A stretch of 64,000 bases of DNA from Candidatus Aalborgicola bjergmarkensis (lineage in GTDB: Bacteria > Pseudomonadota > Gammaproteobacteria > Burkholderiales > Burkholderiaceae_C), in the NCBI GenBank assembly GCA_016708725.1, contig JADJFE010000003.1:310001-374000 (forward strand), given 5' to 3'. Shown here one piece after another: positions 9,426-18,652 of this stretch. Each line of letters opens with the position of its first letter. Positions within the stretch are counted from its first letter, which is position 1. The position numbers and the translations under genes are program-made. The notes below the pieces were generated by a model that was not told the origin of the DNA, made no database searches, and was given only the letters and a program-made list of their open reading frames with translations.

Positions 9426-10495
9426 AGGCTGGCACCTTGTTGCAGCAACTTGCGCACGGGTGCAGGCAGACCGAGCTGGGGCCACTCGTGCGCGGCCAGC
9501 CAGCGCCCTTCTTCCCGGTACAGCGCATCATCGGCATCAGGCAAAGTCACATGCAAGGGGTGCAAGTGCAAATCCTTGTGCGTCAATACGTGTTTGAATG
9601 CCGGCTGGCGCTGCAATCGGCCATGCCAGTGCGTTGGTAGTGCACGCATCAGGGCGGCTTCGCTGTCAAACAAGGGAAAGCAATGCAGACCCGCCCACAC
9701 ACCGGGCGTGGGGCGCTGCGTCAGCAGAACAGCGCCGCGCGCGGACTGCATCCATAAAAGCCAAAGGGACTGGCTGGAGCGCTTGCGTACGCGGGTACGC
9801 ATCGGATAACGTTGTGGATCGCCACTGGCTGCGGCAGAACACAGGGAGCGCACCGGGCAACTGCTGCAATCGGGATTTTTTGGCAGGCAGACCATCGCGC
9901 CCAGGTCCATCATGCCCTGGGTATACACCGGCATGGCTTGCGCTGCATACGCGCCTTGCGGCAGCAGATCGGCGGCCATGCGCCACAAGGTCTGTACGTT
10001 CCCGGCGCGCGCAAGGTCAGCATCAAACCCCAGCACCCGTGCCAACACCCGTTTGGCATTGGCGTCCATGATGGCAACCTGTTCGCCAAAACACAAGGCC
10101 GCCACCGCTGCGGCCGTGGATCTGCCAATGCCGGGCAAGGTTTCCAGTAATTGCGCGCTTTTCGGAAAAACACCGCCGTACTGTTCCACGATACTCTGCG
10201 CACAGCGGTGCAGGTTGCGGGCGCGGCTGTAGTAACCCAAACCGCTCCACAGACCCAGTACCTCGTCCAGCGGCGCCCCGGCCAGGCTCAAGACATCTGG
10301 AAAACGTTCGATGAAGCGTGCATAGTAGCCGCGCACCGTTGCCACCTGGGTTTGCTGCAACATGATTTCCGACAGCCACACGCGGTAAGGGTCCTGGGTG
10401 TTTTGCCACGGCAAATCATGGCGTCCATGCCCGCGCTGCCACGCCACCACACTACCGGCAAAGTCGGTAGCAAAGTCGGTAGATAGGGTACTCAA
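9410..10495 (-). CDS. mutY: A/G-specific adenine glycosylase MutY
   Basis: This enzyme removes adenine mispaired with 8-oxoguanine in the GO repair system. Seen in the sequence: the catalytic Glu in WLSEIMLQQTQV (about residue 43), the helix-hairpin-helix LPGIGRSTAAAV, the catalytic Asp in IMDANAKRVLAR, the 4Fe-4S loop CLPKNPDCSSCPVRSLC, and a C-terminal NUDIX-like domain that reads 8-oxoG. The length of 361 is normal. The start codon overlaps the stop of the upstream dynamin-like GTPase gene by 4 bp, so the two are co-transcribed. mutM, the partner enzyme in the same pathway, lies just upstream on the same strand. Confidence 0.97.
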   Translation of the reverse strand: MSTLSTDFATDFAGSVVAWQRGHGRHDLPWQNTQDPYRVWLSEIMLQQTQVATVRGYYARFIERFPDVLSLAGAPLDEVLGLWSGLGYYSRARNLHRCAQSIVEQYGGVFPKSAQLLETLPGIGRSTAAAVAALCFGEQVAIMDANAKRVLARVLGFDADLARAGNVQTLWRMAADLLPQGAYAAQAMPVYTQGMMDLGAMVCLPKNPDCSSCPVRSLCSAAASGDPQRYPMRTRVRKRSSQSLWLLWMQSARGAVLLTQRPTPGVWAGLHCFPLFDSEAALMRALPTHWHGRLQRQPAFKHVLTHKDLHLHPLHVTLPDADDALYREEGRWLAAHEWPQLGLPAPVRKLLQQGASLQSCG

Positions 10496-12444
10496 TGGAG
10501 GTCATCCGCAACGGCTGCAGATGCTTCGCCGGGCTCCATCAGATATTGCGTCAACTCCATCAATTTGGCATCTATCTGATCCAGGGATGCGCTTTGTTGC
10601 TCCAGGTCACGAATACGGTCTGTAAGCCCCCCTGCGGCCTGCTGGATACGGTCTATAGCCTCGATTCTGCGGGTGAAGTTGCGTCGGCGCTCGCGCAGTT
10701 GGGCATCCAGTTGGGCAGCGGCCGATTTGCTCCAGAGTTCGATATCTGCCAAAGCCGCCTCGTAAATGCCGCGCAAACGGGTGGAAAGCGCACGCACCAG
10801 GCGATTGGAAAACTCGGGCTGCGCCAATTTGAACGCATTGCCAATGCTCAGATACTGAATATGGCTGCGCTCGGCAAGATCGAGGTCGTGCAGGCGCGGC
10901 GCCATTTGTGGCTCGGCTGGCACTTGCAGGGAAAAACCGAATTCACCATTGAGTTGGCGGAAAGTGGCGCCAAGCATGGATTCAATTTCGCCACAGAGCT
11001 CTTGCACCTTGTTCAAATTGGCGCGTAAACGTCCGAATGTCTCGCCATAAGCTTTTCTGACACCCAGTTTGAGCCCTTGCTGGGCCAGCAAGTTTGTCAG
11101 GTGCGACATTTCCGCCTTGAGATTTTTGCTACCCAGAATGTGGAACACCTCACGCAACAATTTCAGGTGTACCGAGCGCACGGCATGGATTTTTACTCCG
11201 CCGAGGTCAAAATCCGCTTGCTCTTGCACTATGCGTGCGCGCATGTGCCGGATAACCGTGGTATTTTTTCCTTGCAAGCCCTTGAGTTCCAGGGCTTGCT
11301 CGGTAATGTCGCGCTTGCGGATGTTGATGATCCGGGTCGTTTCGGTGCGCAAATCGCCAATACCCACGGCCATGGCCGCGATCAGCATTTTTTGCCGCTT
11401 GCCCATCATGTCGTTGCTCAGGACGTTTTCCAGCGCAGGCAAGCAACTGAGCTGCAACAAACCGTCATCGTTGGTGACCTTGGCCACCAGGGCTTTTTGC
11501 GCCGACACCGCAATCACCCGCTCCCTGGCAATACCCAACACTTCTGCAGCCGTTGCCTGCTGGCGTTCAATCTGGGCGGCAATCTGAGCCGGGCTGCTGA
11601 GTGCATCCCACAGGGTATCGATCTTGTTGAGCACCACCAGGCGCGTATCCGCAACATCGGACTCGCACACCAGATGTTCACGCCAGATGGCCAGGTCAGA
11701 TTTCGTCACCCCGGTATCCGCACCCAGGATGAAGACCACCGCATGTGCCTTAGGGATAAGGCTGACGGTCAGTTCCGGTTCTGCACCCACAGCATTCAGC
11801 CCTGGCGTATCGAGTATGACCAGACCCTGCTTGAACAATGGATGGGCGATATTGATCAATGCGTGGCGCCATTTGGGAATTTCCACCAGCCCCCGTGCAT
11901 CCACAACGGGATTGTCTTCCTGGTGCTCGTCATGCCAAAAACCCAGGGCGTGCGCCTGCTCCTGGCTCACTTTCAGGGTTTCTGCCACTTTTTCCAACGA
12001 TGCGGCCAGATGTTGCGCATTGTTGACATCCAGATCAACGCGCGTCCATTTCTCGGGCACCATGCGCCACTCCATGAGCGCTTGCGGTTGCAGGCGGGTT
12101 TCGATGGGCAGTAAACGCAGACAAGGTGGCGTGTCCGCATCAAAGCCCATTTCGGTGGGGCACATGGTGGTGCGTCCGGCACTGGCTGGCATGATGCGAC
12201 GGCCATACCCTGCAAAGAAAATGGCATTGATCATTTCGGATTTGCCACGGGAAAACTCGGCGACAAACGCCACCATGACCTTATCGGAACGGACCTGGGT
12301 TTCCAGGCGGCGCAAACGTTCCTCAACGGCGGAGTCCAGTAACTCGTTGCCCTTGAGCCACTGTGCAAGCAATTTCAGACGCAAGGCAAACTCCCGCCGC
12401 CATGCCCCCAGTTGATCAAATTGGTCGTTAAATGAAGTAGCCAA
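10492..12444 (-). CDS. Dynamin-like GTPase
   Basis: This 650-residue protein has a large GTPase domain near its N-terminus: a P-loop in AEFSRGKSEMINAIF (about residues 62-76, the first Gly replaced by Ala), the switch I Thr within GRTTMCPTE, G3 DTPGLNAV and G4 NKID. The rest is long and helical with coiled-coil character, as in bacterial dynamin-like proteins that bind or remodel membranes. No clear transmembrane segment is seen. It sits between mutM and mutY, all on the minus strand, and its stop overlaps the mutY start (ATGA-type). The grouping suggests one transcript, but a role in DNA repair is not shown. Confidence 0.85.
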   Translation of the reverse strand: MATSFNDQFDQLGAWRREFALRLKLLAQWLKGNELLDSAVEERLRRLETQVRSDKVMVAFVAEFSRGKSEMINAIFFAGYGRRIMPASAGRTTMCPTEMGFDADTPPCLRLLPIETRLQPQALMEWRMVPEKWTRVDLDVNNAQHLAASLEKVAETLKVSQEQAHALGFWHDEHQEDNPVVDARGLVEIPKWRHALINIAHPLFKQGLVILDTPGLNAVGAEPELTVSLIPKAHAVVFILGADTGVTKSDLAIWREHLVCESDVADTRLVVLNKIDTLWDALSSPAQIAAQIERQQATAAEVLGIARERVIAVSAQKALVAKVTNDDGLLQLSCLPALENVLSNDMMGKRQKMLIAAMAVGIGDLRTETTRIINIRKRDITEQALELKGLQGKNTTVIRHMRARIVQEQADFDLGGVKIHAVRSVHLKLLREVFHILGSKNLKAEMSHLTNLLAQQGLKLGVRKAYGETFGRLRANLNKVQELCGEIESMLGATFRQLNGEFGFSLQVPAEPQMAPRLHDLDLAERSHIQYLSIGNAFKLAQPEFSNRLVRALSTRLRGIYEAALADIELWSKSAAAQLDAQLRERRRNFTRRIEAIDRIQQAAGGLTDRIRDLEQQSASLDQIDAKLMELTQYLMEPGEASAAVADDLH

Positions 12445-12503
12445 GAATTTTCTCCATCAAGCCGCCCAATATAGCACCGCAATTGCACCCCCCGCTCAGG
12501 GCA

Positions 12504-13340
12504 TCAGGGCTTTTGACACGCGGGACAGAAAAAACTGGAGCGCTGGCCCTGACGGATAACGCACACGGTGCTGGCGCAAACCCTGCAGGGTTGCCCGGCG
12601 CGGGCATACACCATCGTCTCCAGCTGAAAATGGCCTGCTTGTCCCTGGGCGTCGGAAAAATCGCGCAGCGTGCTGCCGCCACGCTGGATCGCCCGCTCCA
12701 GCACTGCGCGAATGGCCTGGTGCAGGCGCTCCATGCGCAGGTGATCCAGATCGCAGCAGCGCGTTTCGGGATGGATGCCAGCCTGAAACAAAACCTCGCA
12801 GGCATAAATGTTGCCAACCCCCACCACCAGCTTGCCGGACAACAAGCCTGGTTTGATGGCTGCCTTGCTCCTTGCCAATGCGACCTGAAACGCCTGCAGA
12901 TCAAAATCCGCTCCCAAAGGCTCCGGCCCTAAGCGTCCCAGCAGTTTGCGTATGACGGCATCCTGCTCACTTTGCGCGTACACCACGGCGCCAAAGCGGC
13001 GTGGGTCCTTCAGACGCAGCGTGCCAAGGCTGGTTTGCAACGCAAAATGCTCGTGCTTACCCAATTTATCCAATTTATCCAGTTCGGACGAAGGCTGGTG
13101 TGCAAACGACAAGCGCCCGGACATGCCCAGGTGAATCAGCAACACGCCCACGTCCAGGTCCAGCAGCAGGTATTTGCCACGTCGACGCACCGCCTGCACC
13201 CGATGCCCCAGCAAATCTTCTGGTGCACAGTTCAAGGGCCAACGCAGAACGCCTCCCAGCAGCACGCCATGAATCTGCGCACCCGCAATGCGCCCAGCGA
13301 TGCTCCGTCGGGTTACTTCCACTTCGGGTAATTCAGGCAT
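12504..13340 (-). CDS. mutM: Formamidopyrimidine-DNA glycosylase MutM (Fpg)
   Basis: The enzyme excises 8-oxoguanine and formamidopyrimidines and nicks the strand. The N-terminus MPELPEVEVTRR provides the catalytic Pro2 and Glu3, which fixes the start at 13340. The conserved Lys in RRRGKYLL, the H2TH region (GLLSGKLVVGVGNIYACE) and a C-terminal zinc finger (CRVC ... CPAC) are all present. At 278 residues the length is typical. It is divergent from the TPR gene, with 37 bp between the two start codons, and lies upstream of the dynamin-like gene and mutY. Confidence 0.98.
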   Translation of the reverse strand: MPELPEVEVTRRSIAGRIAGAQIHGVLLGGVLRWPLNCAPEDLLGHRVQAVRRRGKYLLLDLDVGVLLIHLGMSGRLSFAHQPSSELDKLDKLGKHEHFALQTSLGTLRLKDPRRFGAVVYAQSEQDAVIRKLLGRLGPEPLGADFDLQAFQVALARSKAAIKPGLLSGKLVVGVGNIYACEVLFQAGIHPETRCCDLDHLRMERLHQAIRAVLERAIQRGGSTLRDFSDAQGQAGHFQLETMVYARAGQPCRVCASTVCVIRQGQRSSFFCPACQKP

Positions 13341-13377
13341 GACGCAAAACAGACTCCAGTTGGTTTATTATGTCCCG

Positions 13378-15126
13378 ATGTTTCAATTTCAATCCAAACG
13401 ACTTATTACTTTGGCCCTGCTCATGGCAGGGGTGTGTTACAACGCTTGCGGGGCTAATTCTGACGCCAAAACCCAGGGATCGAATAGTTCGAGCCTGAAT
13501 AGCGAACTGATGTACCAGATACTGGTAAGCGAATTCAGTGCCCAGGCCGGTGATCTTGACTCCGCCTACGCCGTGGCTTTGAGCGCCGCGCGAAAATCGA
13601 AGGAGCCCAAGCTGTATGAACGGGCCGTGGACCTTGGCTTGCGCTTGCGCAAGGGCGACCTGGCGCTGGAGGCCGCCAAAGCCTGGGTCCAGGCCTGGCC
13701 CACATCGCAGCCCGGCAACCGCTACCTGTTCCAGATTTACGTACTCCTGAACCGGGTCGCCGAAGCGCAAGAACCCCTGCGACGCGATCTGACCGCGATG
13801 ACCCCGGCGGAACGCATCGTGGCCATCAGCATGTTGCCGCGCCAGTTTTCCCGTGTCTCCGACAAGAAATTGGCGGCCAGCATCGTCGAAAAAGCCCTTG
13901 CGGCAGAACTGACCAACCCGACCACCGGAACGATGGCATGGTCTGCCCTGGGCAGTTTGCGTATACAAGCAGATGAGACAGAAGGCGCCCTGGAGGCAGT
14001 GCGCAAAGGCGCCGCCATCGACCCCAAGGCCAGGGAACCTGTTTTGCTGGCGATTGCACTCATGGGCTACAAGATGCCGCAGGCCGAAGCCATCGCGCTG
14101 AAGTACCTCTTGGACCAACCCTTGCCGGAGATGCGCATGGCGTACACACGCCAGTTGCTCGCCCTGAACCGCAATGCCGACGCCTACGCACAGGTACTGC
14201 AATTGACAGACGAAAAGCCCGACTATGCTCCGGGCTGGCTGATACGCGCCGGACTGGAGTTGCAAGAGCACAAACTGGCGCAGGCCAAAGCATCCATTGA
14301 AACGTATCTGAAACTGCATACCAAACCATCGGAAACCGAACCGAGCACGCCGATGGATGCGGGTCTGGTACAGGCCTACTTGATTCTGGCGCAGGTTGCC
14401 GAGCAAAACAACCAGCTTGACGAGGCTATTGGCCACCTGGAGAAGATTGACAGCCCGCACGATGCGCTACGGGTGCAAAAACAGCGTGCCTCGATCCTGG
14501 TGCGCCAAGGCAAGCCCGATGCGGCGTTGGCAGCCATCCGCAGTGTGCCGGAAATGCAGGCCAATGACGCCCAGGCCAAAATCAGCGCCGAAGTGCAGGT
14601 GCTGCGCGAAAGCCGCGACTACACAACCGCTTACCGTTTGCTGCAAGATGCGATCACACGCTATCCCCAGGAACCGGATTTTGTCTACGACCAGGCCATG
14701 CTGGCGGAGAGAATGGGAAATCTCGACGAGATGGAGCAACTGTTGCGCCAGGTCATTGCGAGCAATCCCGACTACTACAACGCCTACAACGCCCTGGGTT
14801 ACACGCTTGCCAACCAGAACGTGCGTTTATCCGAAGCACGTGCACTCATTACCAAGGCGCTGGAGTTTGCGCCCAATGATCCTTACATCATGGACAGCCT
14901 GGGCTGGCTTGAATTTCGTTTAGGCAATACGGCTGAAGCCTTGCGTCTGCTGCAAAGCGCCTACAAGACACGCCCGGATGCGGAAATTGCCGCCCACCTG
15001 GGCGAAGTGTTCTGGAGTCTGGACCAGAAGGAAGAAGCCCGCGCCATCTGGAAAGAAGCCATCCGCTTGAACCCGGAAAACGAAACCCTGGTTGAAACAC
15101 TCAAGCGTCTGCAGATCAATCCATGA
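13378..15126 (+). CDS. Tetratricopeptide-repeat protein upstream of lolB
   Basis: The chosen ATG is followed by a signal-peptide-like segment (MFQFQSKRLITLALLMAGVC), so the protein is probably exported to the periplasm or outer membrane; the frame also allows starts at 13288 and 13339, but both would bury this signal. The mature part, about 555 residues, is made of helical TPR-type repeats; clear ones lie near the C-terminus (AYNALGYTLANQNVRLSEA; LDSLGWLEFRLGNTAEAL-like units). Its stop overlaps the lolB start (ATGA). This TPR-lolB-ispE order is conserved in Burkholderiales and suggests a link to outer-membrane lipoprotein sorting, but the function is not established. Confidence 0.88.
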   Translation: MFQFQSKRLITLALLMAGVCYNACGANSDAKTQGSNSSSLNSELMYQILVSEFSAQAGDLDSAYAVALSAARKSKEPKLYERAVDLGLRLRKGDLALEAAKAWVQAWPTSQPGNRYLFQIYVLLNRVAEAQEPLRRDLTAMTPAERIVAISMLPRQFSRVSDKKLAASIVEKALAAELTNPTTGTMAWSALGSLRIQADETEGALEAVRKGAAIDPKAREPVLLAIALMGYKMPQAEAIALKYLLDQPLPEMRMAYTRQLLALNRNADAYAQVLQLTDEKPDYAPGWLIRAGLELQEHKLAQAKASIETYLKLHTKPSETEPSTPMDAGLVQAYLILAQVAEQNNQLDEAIGHLEKIDSPHDALRVQKQRASILVRQGKPDAALAAIRSVPEMQANDAQAKISAEVQVLRESRDYTTAYRLLQDAITRYPQEPDFVYDQAMLAERMGNLDEMEQLLRQVIASNPDYYNAYNALGYTLANQNVRLSEARALITKALEFAPNDPYIMDSLGWLEFRLGNTAEALRLLQSAYKTRPDAEIAAHLGEVFWSLDQKEEARAIWKEAIRLNPENETLVETLKRLQINP

Positions 15127-15617
15127 AGGCCAGGAAGGTCGTTCGGTCTGCCAGGGCATGGTCGGCTTGGCTTTTTGCTGTATTTTTCATAGCTGGATGC
15201 GCAGGCCATGCGGTACCTGTAGCGCCACATTGGCAGGGTCGCCTGGTCATGCGTGTGCACAGCGATCCGGTGCAGGCATTCTCGGCCGATTTTGAACTGC
15301 ATGGCAGCCCCCAGACGGGCAGTTTGAGTTTCTTTTCGCCATTGGGCAATACGCTGGCGCGCATGCAGTGGGACACCAGCACAGCCACGCTGCAAACCGG
15401 CGCCGAGCAGCAGCACTTTGCCTCGTTGGCAGCGCTTACCCTGCACGCCACAGGCTCCGAGTTGCCTGTAACCAGCCTGTTTGCCTGGCTACAGGGTCTG
15501 GATTCGGATGCACAGGGCTGGAATGCCGATCTGCAAAACGTGTCCACGGGACGCCTGCGCGCCTGGCGTGCACAGCCCGAACCCCCGGTGGAACTGACTA
15601 TCATCCTGGAACGCTAA
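15123..15617 (+). CDS. lolB: Outer-membrane lipoprotein receptor LolB
   Basis: LolB takes lipoproteins from the periplasmic carrier LolA and inserts them into the outer membrane. The 164-residue product has a lipoprotein signal peptide ending in FIAGCAG (lipid-bearing Cys about residue 25), followed by the usual start of the LolB barrel (WQGRLVMRVHSDP...FSADFELHGSPQTGSLSFFSPLG). It is a little short for the family. The start codon overlaps the preceding TPR stop by 4 bp, and ispE follows 36 bp later, the normal betaproteobacterial arrangement. Confidence 0.93.
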   Translation: MKARKVVRSARAWSAWLFAVFFIAGCAGHAVPVAPHWQGRLVMRVHSDPVQAFSADFELHGSPQTGSLSFFSPLGNTLARMQWDTSTATLQTGAEQQHFASLAALTLHATGSELPVTSLFAWLQGLDSDAQGWNADLQNVSTGRLRAWRAQPEPPVELTIILER

Positions 15618-15653
15618 AAACCGCGAACTTGTACGCGAATCTGAACACCCGCC

Positions 15654-16565
15654 ATGCAGTCCATTTATGACGTTTGTGCTCCGGCGAAACTGAATTTGTT
15701 TTTGCACATCATTGGTCGCCGCGCCGATGGATTACACCTGCTGCAATCGGCCTTCATGCTCATTGACTGGTGCGACACGCTGCACTTTCATGTGCGCAAC
15801 GACGGCCAGATCAGCCGCGAAGACCTCAGTCTGGCACTGCCTCCCGATGACCTGGTGCTGCGTGCCGCCCGCGCCTTGCAACGGACGAGCCAGTGCCCTT
15901 TGGGTGTGCATATCGGCATCCAGAAAAACATCCCGGCCCAGGCCGGGATGGGCGGCGGGTCATCGGACGCGGCCTCAACCCTGCTGGCGCTCAACCGCTT
16001 GTGGAATCTCAATCTGGCTCTGCCCGAGCTTGCACGCATAGGACTGGCGCTGGGCGCCGATGTCCCTTTTTTCCTCAGTGGCGGTCACGCCTGGGTGGAA
16101 GGCATTGGCGAGCAAATCACGCCAATGGAGCTGCCCCAGGCGCAAAATGCGCGTGATGCGCGTTTTGTAGTGGTAAAGCCCGACGCAGGGTTAGAAACAA
16201 AGCGCATTTTTTCGGACCCGGCGCTTAAACGCAATACCAAGCCTGTTATACTGCGCCGCTTCGTTGCACACGCACTCGGCAATGTAACCGCTCTCGCGAC
16301 TTATGGCCGAAACGACTTGCAGGTGGTTGCCCAAAGGCTATGCCCGGACGTTGCTCAAGCCCTAGCTTGGCTGAGGTCGCTGGGACTGGCCCCGAGGATG
16401 ACGGGTTCTGGAAGTGCGGTGTTTGCGCAACTGCCGCCGGAAATGCAGGAAGTGGATGTGCCTGTCGCGCCTGAGGCCATGCAGGTTCGTGTTTGCGGTA
16501 GTCTGGCTGTTCACCCCCTGGCGGGTTGGGCAGGCAACGATGGTTTTTCGGTGGGTGGCTCGTAG
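15654..16565 (+). CDS. ispE: 4-diphosphocytidyl-2-C-methyl-D-erythritol kinase IspE
   Basis: This GHMP kinase phosphorylates CDP-methylerythritol in the non-mevalonate isoprenoid pathway. The substrate motif near the N-terminus (CAPAKLNLFLHIIGRRADG, with the conserved Lys and Asn) and the ATP-binding glycine-rich loop (PAQAGMGGGSSDAAS, about residues 95-109) are both intact. A C-terminal GHMP motif (MTGSGSAVFAQ) is also seen. The 303-residue length is normal. It is followed by tRNA-Gln and prs, as in most Burkholderiales. Confidence 0.97.
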   Translation: MQSIYDVCAPAKLNLFLHIIGRRADGLHLLQSAFMLIDWCDTLHFHVRNDGQISREDLSLALPPDDLVLRAARALQRTSQCPLGVHIGIQKNIPAQAGMGGGSSDAASTLLALNRLWNLNLALPELARIGLALGADVPFFLSGGHAWVEGIGEQITPMELPQAQNARDARFVVVKPDAGLETKRIFSDPALKRNTKPVILRRFVAHALGNVTALATYGRNDLQVVAQRLCPDVAQALAWLRSLGLAPRMTGSGSAVFAQLPPEMQEVDVPVAPEAMQVRVCGSLAVHPLAGWAGNDGFSVGGS

Positions 16566-16579
16566 CCGCCGACCTGTGT

Positions 16580-16656
16580 AGGGGAGTCGCCAAGTTGGTT
16601 AAGGCACTGGATTTTGATTCCAGCATGCGAAGGTTCGAATCCTTCCTCCCCTGCCA
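16580..16656 (+). tRNA. tRNA-Gln (TTG anticodon)
   Basis: A 77-base cloverleaf can be folded by eye. The acceptor stem AGGGGAG pairs with CTCCCCT (16646-16652), followed by discriminator G and an encoded CCA (16654-16656). The anticodon stem CTGGA/TCCAG encloses the loop TTTTGAT with anticodon TTG at 16614-16616. The T arm contains GGTTCGAAT. It lies between ispE and prs. Confidence 0.97.
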
Positions 16657-16751
16657 AATCTGTAATGTAAGTCCTTAAGCCCATAAGTCTATAAGTCTGT
16701 TGACGGCATGCACAACGTACCTGTCAACCCACTCTCTTTGCTGGAATCCGC

Positions 16752-17729
16752 ATGCAGGCACCAATCCCCCCCGATTTCATGATTTTCACCGGGAATGCTA
16801 ACCCTTCCCTGGCGCAGCAAATCGCCCATGATCTGGGGACTTCGCTGGGAGCCGCCAAGGTTGGCCGCTATTCCGATGGCGAGGTGACGGTCGAGATCAA
16901 CCAGAACGTGCGCGCCCGCGATGTTTTTGTGGTGCAAAGCACCTGCTTTCCGACCAATGACAACCTGATGGAGTTGCTCATCATGGTCGATGCGCTCAAA
17001 CGCGCCTCGGCTGAGCGCATCAGTGCCGTCATCCCCTATTTTGGTTACGCCCGGCAGGACCGCCGTCCACGCTCGACACGGGTACCGATCACGGCCAAGG
17101 TGATCGCCAACATGTTGCAAACCGTGGGCGTGGCGCGTGTCCTGACCATGGACTTGCACGCCGACCAGATTCAGGGTTTTTTCGATATTCCTGTTGACAA
17201 TATTTATGGTTCCCCCTTGCTGCTGGGAGATTTACGCCAGCAGAATTACAAGGATCTGATCGTGGTTTCGCCCGATGTGGGCGGCGTGGTGCGCGCGCGC
17301 GCCATGGCCAAGCAGCTCGACTGCGACCTGGCCATCATCGACAAACGCCGTCCCCGGCCCAATGTCAGCGAAGTCATGCACGTCATTGGCGAAATTGATG
17401 GGCGCAACTGCGTCATCATCGACGACATGATCGACACCGCCGGCACGCTGGTCAAGGCCGCCGAAGTGCTCAAGCAGCGTGGCGCCCAAAAGGTCTACGC
17501 CTACTGCACACACGCCATCTTTTCCGGCCCGGCCATTGAGCGCATCGCGCACGGTGATGCACTCGATGAAGTCGTGGTGACCAATACCATTCCGCTGAGT
17601 CCTTCGGCCCGGAATTGTCAAAAAATCCGTCAACTCTCTGCAGCGCCGCTGATTGCAGAAACCATTCAGCGCATTGCCAAGGGAGAGTCGGTCATGAGTT
17701 TGTTCTCGGACCAGGAAAATCTATTCTGA
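16752..17729 (+). CDS. prs: Ribose-phosphate pyrophosphokinase
   Basis: This enzyme makes PRPP from ribose 5-phosphate and ATP for nucleotide, His and Trp synthesis. Seen: the ATP-loop FPTNDNLMELL, the flexible loop region YFGYARQDRRPRSTRVPITAK, the divalent-metal histidine in MDLHADQIQGFF, and the PRPP-binding motif VIIDDMIDTAGT (about residues 220-231). At 325 residues it has the common betaproteobacterial N-terminal extension ahead of FMIFTGNANP, so the ATG at 16752 is reasonable. rplY follows after 121 bp. Confidence 0.98.
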   Translation: MQAPIPPDFMIFTGNANPSLAQQIAHDLGTSLGAAKVGRYSDGEVTVEINQNVRARDVFVVQSTCFPTNDNLMELLIMVDALKRASAERISAVIPYFGYARQDRRPRSTRVPITAKVIANMLQTVGVARVLTMDLHADQIQGFFDIPVDNIYGSPLLLGDLRQQNYKDLIVVSPDVGGVVRARAMAKQLDCDLAIIDKRRPRPNVSEVMHVIGEIDGRNCVIIDDMIDTAGTLVKAAEVLKQRGAQKVYAYCTHAIFSGPAIERIAHGDALDEVVVTNTIPLSPSARNCQKIRQLSAAPLIAETIQRIAKGESVMSLFSDQENLF

Positions 17730-17850
17730 ATTTTCTGGTCGAAGCAATGCAGCAAACGCACAGCCCGCAATGAATGTAATCAAGGCGGCAGGCGTTTTTT
17801 TTAACCGGAGTCACACTGGTCGCGGTGGACTTCATCTGGAGTGAATGTTT

Positions 17851-18546
17851 ATGAAATTTGTCGCTTTTGAGCGCACCAAGCAGGGGACGGGTGCGAGCCG
17901 CCGTCTCCGTCATACGGGCCGCACCCCCGGCATCGTTTACGGTGGCAGTGGTGCACCTTTGTTGATCGAACTGGACCACAATGCCTTGTGGCATACCCTC
18001 AAGAATGAGTCTTTCCACGCCTCCATCCTGGACATGGAGCTAGGTGGCAAGGAGCATCGGGTGTTGTTGCGTGACGTACAGATGCACCCCTACAAGCAAC
18101 TGGTTTTGCACATCGACTTCCAGCACGTCGATGCCACCACCAAGCTGCACATGAAAGTGCCACTGCACTTCAGCGGTGATGAGTTATCGCCAGCGGTCAA
18201 GACCGATGGCTGCATTGCCAGCCACGTCATGACCGAAATCGACGTGCTGTGCCTGCCCACCGACTTGCCGGAATTCATCAACGTGGACCTCAGCGGCCTG
18301 AAAAAAGGCAAGTCCCTGCTACTGAGCGACATTGTGCTGCCCAAGGGCGTCAGCGCCGTCACGCGCGGCAAGGGCAACCCGGTTGTTGTCGCGGTAGTCC
18401 CGGTTGCTGCAGCCGAGACGTCAGCCGAAGGCGAAGCGGGCGCAGCACCAGCACCCGCCGCTGCCCCGGCCAAGGGCGGCAAGGCAGCTCCCGCAGCCAA
18501 ACCAGCCGCCGCCAAGCCAGCCGCAAAACCGGCAGCCAAGAAGTAA
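17851..18546 (+). CDS. rplY: 50S ribosomal protein L25 (Ctc/TL5 long form)
   Basis: L25 binds 5S rRNA. The N-terminal L25 domain (MKFVAFERTKQGTGASRRLR) is followed by the TL5/Ctc C-terminal beta domain, and then by an Ala/Pro/Lys-rich tail of about 45 residues (AAPAKGGKAAPAAKPAAAKP-like) that is low in complexity and common in this order. I prefer ATG 17851 to 17845, because GGAG ends 9 bases before it and MKFVAFER is the usual start. A strong terminator follows at 18583. The position after prs and before pth is conserved. Confidence 0.97.
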   Translation: MKFVAFERTKQGTGASRRLRHTGRTPGIVYGGSGAPLLIELDHNALWHTLKNESFHASILDMELGGKEHRVLLRDVQMHPYKQLVLHIDFQHVDATTKLHMKVPLHFSGDELSPAVKTDGCIASHVMTEIDVLCLPTDLPEFINVDLSGLKKGKSLLLSDIVLPKGVSAVTRGKGNPVVVAVVPVAAAETSAEGEAGAAPAPAAAPAKGGKAAPAAKPAAAKPAAKPAAKK

Positions 18547-18582
18547 GCCAAAAGAATCTGGGGCACAATTGCCACCGGCGCT

Positions 18583-18617
18583 GCAAACGGCCCACCTCGG
18601 TGGGCCGTTTGCGTTTT
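18583..18617 (+). terminator. Intrinsic terminator after rplY
   Basis: A perfect 14 bp GC-rich stem (GCAAACGGCCCACC and its complement, 18583-18596 with 18599-18612) has a tight CTCG turn and is followed by GTTTTC. It ends the prs-rplY transcript 36 bp before pth, so pth probably has its own promoter or depends on read-through. Confidence 0.85.
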
Positions 18618-18652
18618 CATCCCAAGGTATTCCAAGTATTCCAAGGTGTTGC